Positions 8,154-18,322 of a stretch of 34,206 bases of DNA are shown piece after piece. The notes beneath the pieces are model-generated. The model made no database searches and was not told where the DNA came from. It saw only the letters and a list, made by a program, of their open reading frames with translations. Within the stretch, counting starts at the first letter, position 1. Each line of letters begins with the position of its first letter. The stretch spans positions 1-34,206 of the forward strand of contig WSXZ01000066.1 in assembly GCA_009773555.1 (NCBI GenBank), written 5' to 3'. Position numbers and translations under genes: made by a program. The stretch is from Methylocystaceae bacterium (lineage in GTDB: Bacteria; Pseudomonadota; Alphaproteobacteria; Rhizobiales; Beijerinckiaceae).

Positions 8154-8290
8154 GTCATGGCCGCGCTTGTCGCGGCCATCCACGCGACGACGCGATGCGA
8201 ATGTGAAAACATGAGCGGAAGATACCGTCTCCGCGCAATGCGTTTCGCGATTGTCCGGCGTGGGCGCCCGGCACAAGGCCGGGCATGACG
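8154..8290. repeat. Inverted-repeat intergenic element
   Basis: It starts with gtcatggccgcgcttgtcgc followed by ggccatcc, and ends with ccggcacaaggccgggcatgac, so the ends are imperfectly complementary and each end can fold into its own hairpin. This is another common alphaproteobacterial intergenic repeat. The gap 8090-8429 holds only this element and the upstream region of the next gene, where no clear promoter is visible. Confidence 0.7.
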
Positions 8291-8429
8291 TCTGAAAGTG
8301 AGCCGAATTTAACCCGAGTTCGAAGCCCTGGCGCGGGCTTTCACCTCGCGCGGATCGGGCTTTTTGCTCACTGCACCAAGCGTGTTAGCTTGAGCGTGGA
8401 AGGGATATTTTTCACGAAAGAGTTTCAAC

Positions 8430-10097
8430 GTGGCGAAGAGTCCGAAGGATGGTGATCCGCCTCGTCAGATCGATAATCGCGAAGACCTTGAAGCATGGCT
8501 GAGGAGGCGGCCGCGCGAAGTAGCTGTCGCCATAGCCGCCAGAACGGCGCTACGGGCAGCGCCGCTCGTGGAGGTTTATTTTCCGAAGCGGCGAAATGCA
8601 GAAGCGATAGGTCGTTTTCTCGATTTGACGGGCGCCGTTTTCCGAGCTGCCGCATTGGCGCGGGTTGCGGCTGTTCATCCAACCCGCGCCAATGAGCTTC
8701 GGACCTACGCCTCCGCCGCCATCGTCACCGCCACCGCCGCCGCCGCCGACGCCGACGCCTCCGCCGCCACAGCCGCCGCCTACGCCGCCGCCCGCGCCGC
8801 CATCACCGTCGCTGTCGCCGCCTCCGCCGACGCCGACGCCGCCGCCGCCACTGCCTACGCCGCCACCGCCGCCGCCGCCGTCGCCTCCGCTGCCGACGCC
8901 GATATTTGGACCGCAGTCTCGCTCGACGCGGCTTTTATTGAGAAAGGCGGCGCGCCGAGCGCGCTCGCTTCGCAACCATTGTGGCCGAACGGCGCGCCCG
9001 CCTGGGCGGAGGATGTGTGGAAAACGCTTAGGAGCAATTTACCCGCCGAGGACAATTGGCAGGTGTGGACCAATTGGTACGACTCTGTTCTGAGAGGCGT
9101 GCATCTCTCGGAGGAACAAAGCCTCATCTATGCGACCGTTCCCGAATCCGAATGGAACAAAGGTCCCGCCGCCGCCAACGCCTGGATCGCGGCGCGGCTG
9201 GAGGAGCTTGGCAAGAAAGGGCCCGATGAGGTTTTCGATGTCGTTGCTTCGCCAGAAGTTCTTGACTTGGTGCCACCTCCCGCTGTCGAAAACGTTCCTT
9301 CGGTCTTCACTTATGGCGTCAACGCCGCGGGTCAGATCGACATCGCCTCGGGCCCGCAAAATCTCCCCTTCATTGCGCATCCCGGCGACGAAGCTGTGCA
9401 TCGCCGCTGGCTCGACGCCGCGCGCAAACTCGCCGATCGCCTCGCGAGTGATCTCAAGGCGCAGAAATTCAACGCCAATCAGCAGTATCGCGAGCGGCTG
9501 GACCAATATGTCGCTGACCTTCCTTCTTCGACGGACGACGGCAACATCGTCCTTGCCGACGCTGAGGCGCGCGCTCTTCACAGTCTGTTTCTCGCCGAAA
9601 GGTCCGCGCTGAACGAAGGATTCGCGGCGCGTCTGAAAGCGTTTTTGGAGACGCATTTCGCGCTGCTCGCTTTTTATGAAGACGAGATGCAGCGCTTCCA
9701 TGCCGCTGCGAAGAAAGGCAGTCTCGCCGCGCCTTTCCCGCGAGAGGCGGTTCAGAAAGTCGACGCCGTCATAGACGCGAACACGCCCACGGTTTTCGCG
9801 CCGCGTGTTTCAGAAGGGCTCAAAGAAGCCGAGCGCGAAGCGCCGAAAATCGAACTGGAGCCTGAGGATTTGCGCGCCAAGGCGCCGATCCAGCCGCCAC
9901 CCTATCCTTACGGCGACGCCGAATACGAAAAGACTCGGCGGCTCGGCGTCGGCGGCTCTATCAACGCGCTTTACCGGGCCGTCCTGGAGCGCGCTAAAGA
10001 CCCGGAAAAAGCCGCTGCGATGCTCGTCATCGCCAAGGAAATCTATCATCAGGGAAAACCGATCTTCGAATATTTGAAACAGATTTCGGGGCTATGA
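8430..10097 (+). CDS. Alanine-rich-repeat hypothetical protein
   Basis: A 555-residue protein in three parts. The N-terminal about 85 residues carry the segment EAWLRRRPREVAVAIAARTA, seen in a group of uncharacterised Hyphomicrobiales proteins. Residues about 90-160 are a low-complexity tract of Ala with Asp, Thr, Ser and Tyr. The C-terminal part is ordinary and conserved-looking (WQVWTNWYDSVLRG, later ARALHSLFLAERS, and an ending with IAKEIYHQGKPIFEYL). No catalytic motif, signal peptide or membrane segment is seen. The alanine tract may form long helices or a spacer. Codon use outside the tract matches neighbours. The family association is from memory of similar proteins, and no function is known. 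Confidence 0.75.
   Translation: MAKSPKDGDPPRQIDNREDLEAWLRRRPREVAVAIAARTALRAAPLVEVYFPKRRNAEAIGRFLDLTGAVFRAAALARVAAVHPTRANELRTYASAAIVTATAAAADADASAATAAAYAAARAAITVAVAASADADAAAATAYAATAAAAVASAADADIWTAVSLDAAFIEKGGAPSALASQPLWPNGAPAWAEDVWKTLRSNLPAEDNWQVWTNWYDSVLRGVHLSEEQSLIYATVPESEWNKGPAAANAWIAARLEELGKKGPDEVFDVVASPEVLDLVPPPAVENVPSVFTYGVNAAGQIDIASGPQNLPFIAHPGDEAVHRRWLDAARKLADRLASDLKAQKFNANQQYRERLDQYVADLPSSTDDGNIVLADAEARALHSLFLAERSALNEGFAARLKAFLETHFALLAFYEDEMQRFHAAAKKGSLAAPFPREAVQKVDAVIDANTPTVFAPRVSEGLKEAEREAPKIELEPEDLRAKAPIQPPPYPYGDAEYEKTRRLGVGGSINALYRAVLERAKDPEKAAAMLVIAKEIYHQGKPIFEYLKQISGL
8706..8892. repeat. GCC-type trinucleotide tract inside the alanine-rich gene
   Basis: A degenerate tract of gcc, gac, tcc and acc triplets with few breaks. 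In the gene frame it reads Ala/Asp/Thr/Ser, in the next frame a Pro/Thr run, and on the opposite strand a Gly/Val run, all without stops. This is expected from a triplet repeat. Such tracts expand and contract by slippage, so length may vary between strains; changes in whole triplets keep the frame. Confidence 0.85.
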
Positions 10098-10098
10098 C

Positions 10099-10227
10099 CC
10101 GCCCCCTCCCCAACCCTCCCCCGCTGAAGCGGGAGAGGGAGTAGATTCGGCGCTTTATCGGGATTTCGCTAACGCCGATCGCTAGCGTCCCCTCTCCCGC
10201 GCAGCGGGGGAGGGACAGGGAGGGGGC
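10099..10227. repeat. Palindromic intergenic element upstream of uvrB
   Basis: Inverted repeat with arms ccgccccctccccaaccctc and, at the right, gggacagggagggggcg, each beside an inner hairpin of the ccgctgaagcgggagaggg type. It differs in sequence from the elements around the DUF559 gene. It occupies most of the gap between the alanine-rich gene and uvrB, leaving about 50 bases for a uvrB promoter or leader. Confidence 0.75.
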
Positions 10228-10277
10228 GTGGAGCCTTCCCGCTTCCATCCCGCCGCCGTCTCCCCCATATTGCCGCC

Positions 10278-12875
<2,598 letters not shown>

Positions 12876-12886
12876 CGCCGTTTCAC

Positions 12887-12908
12887 CTTCTCCCGTAATC
12901 GGGAGAAG
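12887..12908. terminator. Hairpin after uvrB
   Basis: Perfect 9-base stem cttctcccg/cgggagaag with a 4-base loop (taat), about 12 bases after the uvrB stop. There is no T-run on the + strand, so it is a weak terminator candidate or an mRNA-end hairpin. Confidence 0.4.
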
Positions 12909-12977
12909 CCATGAAACCGGTCCAGATACTTGCTCGCGCGCCAGATTTCCGGTAACTCTTCCGGAAGAATGCCCAGG

Positions 12978-13262
12978 ATGCCAAAGCCTCTAAAATCTAG
13001 CGTCCAAATCTATCGACAGCGGATGAAGCGAAAGGGCCTCGTGCGTATCGAGGTGCAGGCGCGCAAGGAAGATGCGGCGCTTGTTCGCGGCGTCGCCGCC
13101 GCGCTCGCCGATCCCCTCCGCGAAGCGGAAGTACGCGCCGTTCTCCGCGATGTCGTGCCCTCCCCAGCTCCGGGCTCGCTCAAGGCGCTTCTCGCCGCCG
13201 CGCCGCTTGAAGGGGTTGACCTCGAACGCCCGCGGGATCTTGGCCGGGACGTCGCTTTTTGA
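12978..13262 (+). CDS. Antitoxin of a type II VapBC-like pair
   Basis: A 94-residue protein whose N-terminal part (YRQRMKRKGLVRIEVQ, then KEDAALVRGVAAAL) resembles the ribbon-helix-helix type DNA-binding half of small antitoxins. The C-terminal segment LKALLAAAPLEGVDL, ending in Gly-Arg-Asp-Val, is the part that would wrap the toxin. Its last four bases overlap the TTG start of the PIN toxin gene, the usual coupled arrangement, with antitoxin first. Antitoxins of this kind repress their own operon, and a site upstream is likely but not identified. The start is uncertain: ATG 12978 is used, ATG 12969 is also possible, and neither has a strong ribosome site. Confidence 0.75.
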   Translation: MPKPLKSSVQIYRQRMKRKGLVRIEVQARKEDAALVRGVAAALADPLREAEVRAVLRDVVPSPAPGSLKALLAAAPLEGVDLERPRDLGRDVAF

Positions 13263-13693
13263 ATTTTCTCATCGACACCAATGTGATTTCCGAGTTTCGC
13301 AAGGGCGCGCGATGCGACGCGCGCGTCGCCTCTTGGTTCGCCTCCGTAAATGACGAGCAGCTTTATCTGAGCGTGCTGACGCTCGGCGAAATTCGCCGGG
13401 GGGCGGAAAAGCTGCGGCGACGGGACGTAAGCGGCGCCGACGCTCTAGATCGTTGGTTGGTTGACGTCGAACGCGCGTTCGTCGGACGTATTCTGCCGGT
13501 CGATACTGACGTTGCGGGAGAGTGGGGGAGAATGAGCGCTCTTCGGACCGCCCCTGTTGTGGACTGCCTGCTTGCGGCCACGGCCAAAGCGAATGATCTA
13601 ACGCTTGTGACGCGCAATGTTCGAGACGTTGACGGACTCGGGGCCATCATTCTTGATCCCTTCGCGGCCGTTAAACCCAAGAAGGGGCGTTGA
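13259..13693 (+). CDS. vapC: VapC-type PIN-domain ribonuclease toxin
   Basis: A 144-residue PIN-domain protein. The acidic residues that bind the metal are visible: Asp in LIDTNVISE near the N-terminus, Glu in LGEIRRG, Asp in [10 protein letters not shown], and a final Asp in [10 protein letters not shown]. VapC toxins cut specific tRNAs or rRNA and are held inactive by the partner antitoxin encoded just upstream. The start is TTG at 13259, overlapping the antitoxin stop by four bases; the family begins exactly at this Met-Asn-Phe-Leu-Ile-Asp, so no other start fits. The gene is complete, unlike the VapC remnant at 7814-8089. Cleavage target unknown. Confidence 0.9.
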   Translation: MNFLIDTNVISEFRKGARCDARVASWFASVNDEQLYLSVLTLGEIRRGAEKLRRRDVSGADALDRWLVDVERAFVGRILPVDTDVAGEWGRMSALRTAPVVDCLLAATAKANDLTLVTRNVRDVDGLGAIILDPFAAVKPKKGR

Positions 13694-13847
13694 GGCCCCT
13701 CAACTCCCTGGTTCACAAATCCTTCGTTCTCGATTAGGGTCCGCGCCGAGTCCGCTCCCCGGCCGGGGCAGCGGGTTTTTCGCTTTTTTCGCGCTATCTA
13801 AGCCGCGCGGCCACACTCGCGGCGGGAAGCGCCTTACAAGGAACCAC

Positions 13848-13992
13848 ATGGCCAAGGAAGAACTGCTCGAATTTCCCGGCGTCGTCACCGAACTGCTGCC
13901 GAGCGCGATGTTTCGCGTCAGGCGATAAGGTGCTTGTCGAGATGACCCCTTATGATTTGACCAAAGGGCGTATAACATATCGCTTCCGGTAA
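13848..13992 (+). pseudogene. infA: Translation initiation factor IF-1 gene with internal deletion
   Basis: From ATG 13848, with a purine-rich ribosome site upstream, the sequence reads 24 residues of canonical IF-1 ([18 protein letters not shown], then SAMFRV). The frame then ends at once after two arginines. Directly at 13921 another frame resumes the family at residue 50, [17 protein letters not shown], and ends normally with TYRFR and TAA at 13990-13992. Alphaproteobacterial IF-1 is 72 residues; 47 are present, so 25 codons are lost, corresponding to about 74 bases and a frame change. The OB-fold core is destroyed. IF-1 is essential in characterised bacteria, so either another intact copy exists or the sequence is wrong here. 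Its position just ahead of maf is the ancestral alphaproteobacterial place. Confidence 0.92.
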
Positions 13993-14016
13993 TTTTCTTT
14001 TGGCGGAGCGACATTC

Positions 14017-14655
14017 TTGACAGCCAATCCTCCAATCGCCCGTCCCAAGCTCGTTCTCGCATCAGCTTCGCCGAGGCGCTTGGCGCTGTTGCAGCAGGCG
14101 GGACTCGACGTCGACGCCCTGCTGCCGGCCGACATCGATGAGACGCCGCACCGCGGGGAATCGCCGCGCGCCTACGCCACACGAATCGCCAGCGAGAAGG
14201 CGGCTGCCGCGGCGAAGCTGCGCGCGACGCAGCCCGAGCTGAAGGAATCCTTTCTGATCGCCGCCGACACGGTCGTCGCCGTCGGCCGGCGCATCCTGCC
14301 CAAAGCGGAGACGCGGGAGGAGGCCGAGGAGTGCCTGCAGCTGCTCTCGGGGCGCCAGCACCGGGTCTTTTCGGCGGTGAGCCTGATCACGCCGCGCGGC
14401 TATGAGCGCAGGCGTCTCGTCGAGGCGCGGCTGCGGTTCAAGCGCCTCGGCTCGACCGAGATCGAAGCCTATCTCTCGACCGGCGAGTGGCGCGGCAAGG
14501 CGGGCGGCTACGCCATTCAGGGACGGGCCGGCGTGTTTCTGGTGAAGATCGTCGGATCTTATACGGCCGTGGTCGGCCTGCCGCTGCATGAGACGGTGTC
14601 GCTCCTCGCAGGCGAGGGATATCCCGTGCTCGCGCCGTGGTTCGCGATGGCGTGA
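14017..14655 (+). CDS. maf: Maf-family nucleotide pyrophosphatase
   Basis: A 212-residue member of the Maf/HAM1 superfamily, which hydrolyses non-canonical or excess nucleoside triphosphates to monophosphates and pyrophosphate. The N-terminal signature [12 protein letters not shown], the acidic [14 protein letters not shown] strand, and the C-terminal segment ending [14 protein letters not shown] are all present. The start is TTG 14017, placing Met about 10 residues before the conserved [10 protein letters not shown]; no ATG lies nearby in frame. It follows the broken infA by 24 bases and probably shares its transcript. It ends 7 bases from the convergent alr. Historic naming as a septum inhibitor is not implied here. 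Confidence 0.9.
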   Translation: MTANPPIARPKLVLASASPRRLALLQQAGLDVDALLPADIDETPHRGESPRAYATRIASEKAAAAAKLRATQPELKESFLIAADTVVAVGRRILPKAETREEAEECLQLLSGRQHRVFSAVSLITPRGYERRRLVEARLRFKRLGSTEIEAYLSTGEWRGKAGGYAIQGRAGVFLVKIVGSYTAVVGLPLHETVSLLAGEGYPVLAPWFAMA

Positions 14656-14662
14656 CGCCGAG

Positions 14663-15799
14663 CTAAGCCCCCAGATAGCGCCGCGAGAATCGCGCGCCGA
14701 GCCGCGTGAGAATCTCATAGCCGATGGTGCCGGCGCGGGCTGCGGCGTCCTCGAGGCAAATGCCGTCGCCCAGCAGCTCGACCCATTCGCCGCGCTGCGC
14801 GGCCTCGCGCGGCGCCTCGGAAACGTCCAGCACGACATAATCCATCGATACGCGGCCGATGAAGGGGCAGCGAACTCCGCCGACGAGCGCTTCGCCTGTC
14901 GGCTTTTCAGTGCAAGAGGCAGCCCCGACCGGCACGCCGTCCGCATAGCCGACGCCGATCGTGGCGATGCGCGTGCGCCTCGGCGCAGACCATAGCGCGT
15001 CATAGCCGACGCAGGCGCCTGGCTCGATCTCGCGCGTTGAGAGAATGCGCGCGCTGAGCCGCGCGACCGGCCGCACCGGGCATTCGGCGTAAGGCGTGGG
15101 GTTGCCGCCAAAGAGCGCGTAACCGGGACGAACGAGATCGAAATGCGGGCGCTGCGGCAAGAAGACGGCCGAGGAATTCGCCATAGACGCCGGAATCTCG
15201 GCGAAGCGCGCGCGGGCGTCGAGGAACGCCTCGATTTGCCGGGCGTTGCAGGGGGCGTCGCGCAGTTGCGAACTGACGAAATGACTCATCACCAGCGTAG
15301 GCGCGATATGGCGCGCCCGCTCGGCCGCCTGCGCCGCCTCGCTGATCGGAATTCCGAAGCGATTCATCCCCGTGTCGAAATGGATCGCGGCTTTGGGCTT
15401 GCGCCCAGTCGCCGCCCATTCGTCGATTTCGCCGAGGGAACCCAGGGCCGGAATAAGATCGGCGGCGACGAGCCGCGGCGCCGCGCCGGGCACGAGCCCG
15501 TCCAGCACATAGATCGTCGCGTCGTTGGCGACGGCCCGGGCCGCTTCGCCTTCCACAACATTGGCGACGAAGAAGGTTCGGCAACTGGCCGAGAGCAGCG
15601 CGCGCATCGCGGGCGCGAGCCCCAAGCCATAGGCGTCGGCCTTCACCACCGCGCCGCATTCCGCGCCGCCGGCCAGTCGAGCCATTGTGCGCCAATTATC
15701 GGCGAGGGCGGCGAGGTCGACGATCAAAACGCCGGTCTCCGCCGGGTCCGAAGGCTCGGTCCGGGGCCGCAGGCGCGCAGCGGTTTCGTTGATTCCCAT
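14663..15799 (-). CDS. alr: Alanine racemase
   Basis: A 378-residue PLP enzyme making D-alanine for peptidoglycan. The PLP lysine is K53 in VVKADAYGLG, and the second catalytic base, the tyrosine, is Y266 in CVGYDALW. The conserved SMDYVVLDVS and RPGYALFGG segments are also present, and the C-terminal beta domain is complete. ATG 15799 gives a normal N-terminus and has a GGCGAG-type ribosome site. Its first 76 bases overlap the 3' end of the upstream ybgC frame on the same strand, an unusually long overlap. It lacks the dnaB or radA neighbours often seen beside alr in this class. Confidence 0.94.
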   Translation of the reverse strand: MGINETAARLRPRTEPSDPAETGVLIVDLAALADNWRTMARLAGGAECGAVVKADAYGLGLAPAMRALLSASCRTFFVANVVEGEAARAVANDATIYVLDGLVPGAAPRLVAADLIPALGSLGEIDEWAATGRKPKAAIHFDTGMNRFGIPISEAAQAAERARHIAPTLVMSHFVSSQLRDAPCNARQIEAFLDARARFAEIPASMANSSAVFLPQRPHFDLVRPGYALFGGNPTPYAECPVRPVARLSARILSTREIEPGACVGYDALWSAPRRTRIATIGVGYADGVPVGAASCTEKPTGEALVGGVRCPFIGRVSMDYVVLDVSEAPREAAQRGEWVELLGDGICLEDAAARAGTIGYEILTRLGARFSRRYLGA

Positions 15800-16218
15800 C
15801 TCGCCGCCATTTTAGGCCGCAAAAGGCGGCGTCCAGATGGCGACGGCATTCGGCCGGCTTCGACGCACACGATCCGGACTTTGGCGCGGACAAGCAGTTC
15901 CGCCTGCCGCAAAACCCGCTGCTCAAGCGTGAGCGAGGCGCCGCCAAGCTCAAGAGTCTCGGTCTCGACGGTCAGCAGGTCGTCCATCGTCGCGGGCTTT
16001 TGGAAGTCGACGTCCATCGACCGGACGACGAAAAAAACCGGCGCGCCTGCGGCGCCCTCGAGCAGCGCCTTCTGATCGAGCCCGAGGGAACGCAACATCT
16101 CGGTGCGCGCCCGCTCCATGAAGCGCAAATAGGAGGCGTGATAGACGAGTCCGGAAAAGTCCGTGTCCTCGTAATAGACGCGAATGGACAGGGACTGACA
16201 TGGCGCGATCGTCGTCAT
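15724..16218 (-). CDS. ybgC: YbgC-family acyl-CoA thioesterase (hotdog fold)
   Basis: A 164-residue hotdog-fold protein. The catalytic region YYEDTDFSGLVYHASYL (residues 15-31) is followed by the FMERARTEMLRSLG helix, both diagnostic of YbgC, which is usually linked to the Tol-Pal envelope system. The start is taken at ATG 16218, since the frame further upstream is not family-like. The core ends near VRIVCVEAGR. The remaining about 35 residues are arginine/proline-rich and run 76 bases into alr, which is odd for the family. In another frame a stop lies at 15813-15815, so a small shift near the end is possible. In alphaproteobacteria ybgC normally sits between ruvB and tolQ; here tolQ is absent. 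Confidence 0.85.
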   Translation of the reverse strand: MTTIAPCQSLSIRVYYEDTDFSGLVYHASYLRFMERARTEMLRSLGLDQKALLEGAAGAPVFFVVRSMDVDFQKPATMDDLLTVETETLELGGASLTLEQRVLRQAELLVRAKVRIVCVEAGRMPSPSGRRLLRPKMAARWESTKPLRACGPGPSLRTRRRPAF

Positions 16219-16392
16219 ACTGCGTTCTGCTGGCGGCCAGGTTGGAGTTTCATCAAAGAGGCGGGTTGGCTTGAACGCGGCTGTTCTTGATACTGAGCGA
16301 AACAATCGCATTTATAGGCATACGCTCTCAGGCGGCGAAGAGCGTCGCTCGCGCTCCAAGGCGCGTCGCAACCATAACCGAGGAGCTTCCAC

Positions 16393-17052
16393 ATGTCTTT
16401 CCAGATTGGCGACACCGCGCCGGATTTCGAAGCCGACACGACGCAAGGACATATCAAGTTTCATGATTGGATTGGCGATTCCTGGTGCATCCTATTCTCG
16501 CATCCGAAGGATTTCACGCCGGTTTGCACGACCGAACTTGGCTACATGGCCAAACTCGAGCCCGAATTTAAGCGACGCAACGTCAAGATCATCGGGTTGA
16601 GCGTCGATCCGGTCGACAATCACGCCAAATGGGCGGTCGACATCGAGGAAACTCAAGGCGCCAAGCCGAATTATCCGATGATCGGCGACCCGGACCTTCG
16701 CATCTCCAAACTCTATGGAATGTTGCCGGCGAGCGCGGGCGGCGACGCCAGCGTCAGGACGCCGGCCGATAACCAGACCGTGCGCAATATTTTCGTCATC
16801 GGACCCGACAAGAAGATCAAGCTCATCATGGTCTATCCGATGACGACCGGCCGCAACTTCGATGAAGTGCTCCGAATCATCGACTCGCTGCAATTGACCT
16901 CGACACATAAGGTCGCGACGCCCGTCAACTGGCGGCCGGGCGATGACGTCATCATCGCCGGTTCAGTCTCCGACGAGGAGGCCAAGAAGATCTATCCTGA
17001 GGGCTGGAATGCGCCGCGGCCCTATCTTCGCATTGTCCCGCAACCGAAGTGA
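16393..17052 (+). CDS. 1-Cys peroxiredoxin (Prx6 type)
   Basis: A 219-residue thiol peroxidase that reduces hydrogen peroxide and alkyl hydroperoxides. The peroxidatic cysteine is C45 in FTPVCTTELG, inside the thioredoxin-fold motif, and the long C-terminal extension with VNWRPGDDVIIAGSV and YPEGW is typical of the Prx6/1-Cys group. A second cysteine at 32 is not in the resolving position. ATG 16393 follows an AGGAGC ribosome site. It lies about 27 bases before the persulfide dioxygenase gene on the same strand, and joint transcription is likely, linking peroxide and sulfane-sulfur handling. The physiological reductant cannot be told from sequence. Confidence 0.93.
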   Translation: MSFQIGDTAPDFEADTTQGHIKFHDWIGDSWCILFSHPKDFTPVCTTELGYMAKLEPEFKRRNVKIIGLSVDPVDNHAKWAVDIEETQGAKPNYPMIGDPDLRISKLYGMLPASAGGDASVRTPADNQTVRNIFVIGPDKKIKLIMVYPMTTGRNFDEVLRIIDSLQLTSTHKVATPVNWRPGDDVIIAGSVSDEEAKKIYPEGWNAPRPYLRIVPQPK

Positions 17053-17079
17053 CGCGGGGCGGGCGCAGGAAAGCGCGCG

Positions 17080-18117
17080 ATGATCTTCAGGCAACTGTTC
17101 GATAGCGTCTCCAGCACCTACAGCTATCTCCTCGCCGGCCATCGCGGCGGGGAGGCGCTGATCATCGATCCTGTGCTCGACAAGGTTGAACGCTATCTGC
17201 AGCTGATGCGCGAGCTCGACGTACGGCTGGTCAAGTCTTTGGACACGCACACCCACGCCGATCACATCACCGGATCGGGCGCGCTGCGCGACCGCACGCA
17301 CTGCATCACGGTGATGGGCGAGCGCAGCAACGCCGACGTGGTGTCGATGCGCGTGCGCGAAGGCGAGCGCATCCGAATTCCGGGCGTCGAGCTCGATGTT
17401 CTCTACACGCCTGGTCACACGGACGATTCATACAGCTTTGTGATGGCCGACCGGGTGTTCACCGGCGACACGCTGTTGATTCGCGGCACGGGCCGCACTG
17501 ACTTTCAGAACGGCGACGCGCGGGCGCAGTTCGAGTCGCTTTTCGGCAAGCTGTTGAAGCTTCCGGACTCGACGTTTGTCTATCCTGCGCACGACTACAA
17601 GGGCGATACGGTCAGCACGATCGGCGAGGAGCGGGCGTTCAATCCGCGTTTGCAGGTCAAGTCCGTCGATGAATATGTCGCGCTGATGGAAAGCCTGCAT
17701 CTGCCCAATCCGAAAATGATGGACGTCGCGGTGCCGGCGAACATTCACGTCGGATTGCATCAGGAGGACATCGCGCGGCGGGGCTGGTCGTTGACGCCGC
17801 AAGAAGCGCTCGGCGTTCTCGGTCAACCTTCAACAGCTCTCGTCGATCTGCGCGAGGCGCGCGAGCGCGAAGTTCATGGCGTTATCCCCGGTTCGCTGCA
17901 TATGCCCTATGACGAACTCGAAGAGAATATTCGCGATGGCGGGCTGCTGCATGAGCTGGCGGTCGCAACCGGCAAGCGCATCGTATTTTATTGCGCCTTC
18001 GGCGAGCGTTCGGCGATGGCGGTCGAGGCCGCGCAGGAAGCGGGACTAACGTCCGCCCGTCACATTCAGGGCGGCCTCGACGCCTGGACAAAGGCCGGCG
18101 GTCCGCTCGTAGGTTAA
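17080..18117 (+). CDS. Persulfide dioxygenase-rhodanese fusion (MBL-fold ETHE1-like)
   Basis: A 345-residue two-domain enzyme. The N-terminal metallo-beta-lactamase domain (about 1-235) has THTHADH with H57, H59, D61 and H62, a further metal histidine H113 in TPGHTDD, D130 in FTGDTLLIRG and H171 in YPAHDYKG. This matches the mono-iron ETHE1/PDO group that oxidises glutathione persulfide to sulfite. The C-terminal rhodanese domain (about 245-345) has the sulfur-carrying C305 in FYCAFGERSA. The fusion suggests that sulfane sulfur is passed between the domains. It follows the 1-Cys peroxiredoxin closely. Substrate preference is inferred from the family, but the metal ligands and rhodanese cysteine are all visible. 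Confidence 0.93.
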   Translation: MIFRQLFDSVSSTYSYLLAGHRGGEALIIDPVLDKVERYLQLMRELDVRLVKSLDTHTHADHITGSGALRDRTHCITVMGERSNADVVSMRVREGERIRIPGVELDVLYTPGHTDDSYSFVMADRVFTGDTLLIRGTGRTDFQNGDARAQFESLFGKLLKLPDSTFVYPAHDYKGDTVSTIGEERAFNPRLQVKSVDEYVALMESLHLPNPKMMDVAVPANIHVGLHQEDIARRGWSLTPQEALGVLGQPSTALVDLREAREREVHGVIPGSLHMPYDELEENIRDGGLLHELAVATGKRIVFYCAFGERSAMAVEAAQEAGLTSARHIQGGLDAWTKAGGPLVG

Positions 18118-18207
18118 TTCGGATATTGGCTCGATCGAGTTGACTCCTCGTAAGGATCTGGAAAGCGTAGCTTGAGACGCCATGTACTTTCCTATGGAGG
18201 GTGCATT

Positions 18208-18315
18208 ATGAACTCGAAGCTCGTAAGCCGCGCGCTCAAGGCGCTGGAGCATGCCGGCGAGATCGCCGCCGTTCTCTTATTTGGCGCAATGATTTATTTC
18301 GTGCTCACCGCGTGA
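18208..18315 (+). CDS. Small single-pass membrane peptide, 35 aa
   Basis: ATG 18208 is preceded by a strong ggaggg ribosome site at about 7-9 bases. The peptide starts MNSKLVSRALKALEHAGEIA, an amphipathic basic helix, and continues with a hydrophobic stretch (AVLLFGAMIYFVL) before ending Thr-Ala. This predicts an inner-membrane micro-protein. It sits 90 bases after the persulfide dioxygenase gene on the same strand and 7 bases from the convergent ruvB end. No family was recognised. The ribosome site and composition make it a real gene candidate rather than a chance frame. Confidence 0.65.
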   Translation: MNSKLVSRALKALEHAGEIAAVLLFGAMIYFVLTA

Positions 18316-18322
18316 TCGCTGG

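Noticed and set aside
8665-9093. Pro-rich + strand frame and Gly-rich minus-strand frame over the alanine tract
   Set aside because: Both arise from the GCC-type triplet repeat. The frame at 8430-10097 is the one with normal coding sequence on both sides.
13617-13928. 103-codon + strand frame running into the start of infA
   Set aside because: Only the last 26 residues are protein-like and they begin at the infA ATG 13848. The rest crosses the 3' end of vapC out of frame.
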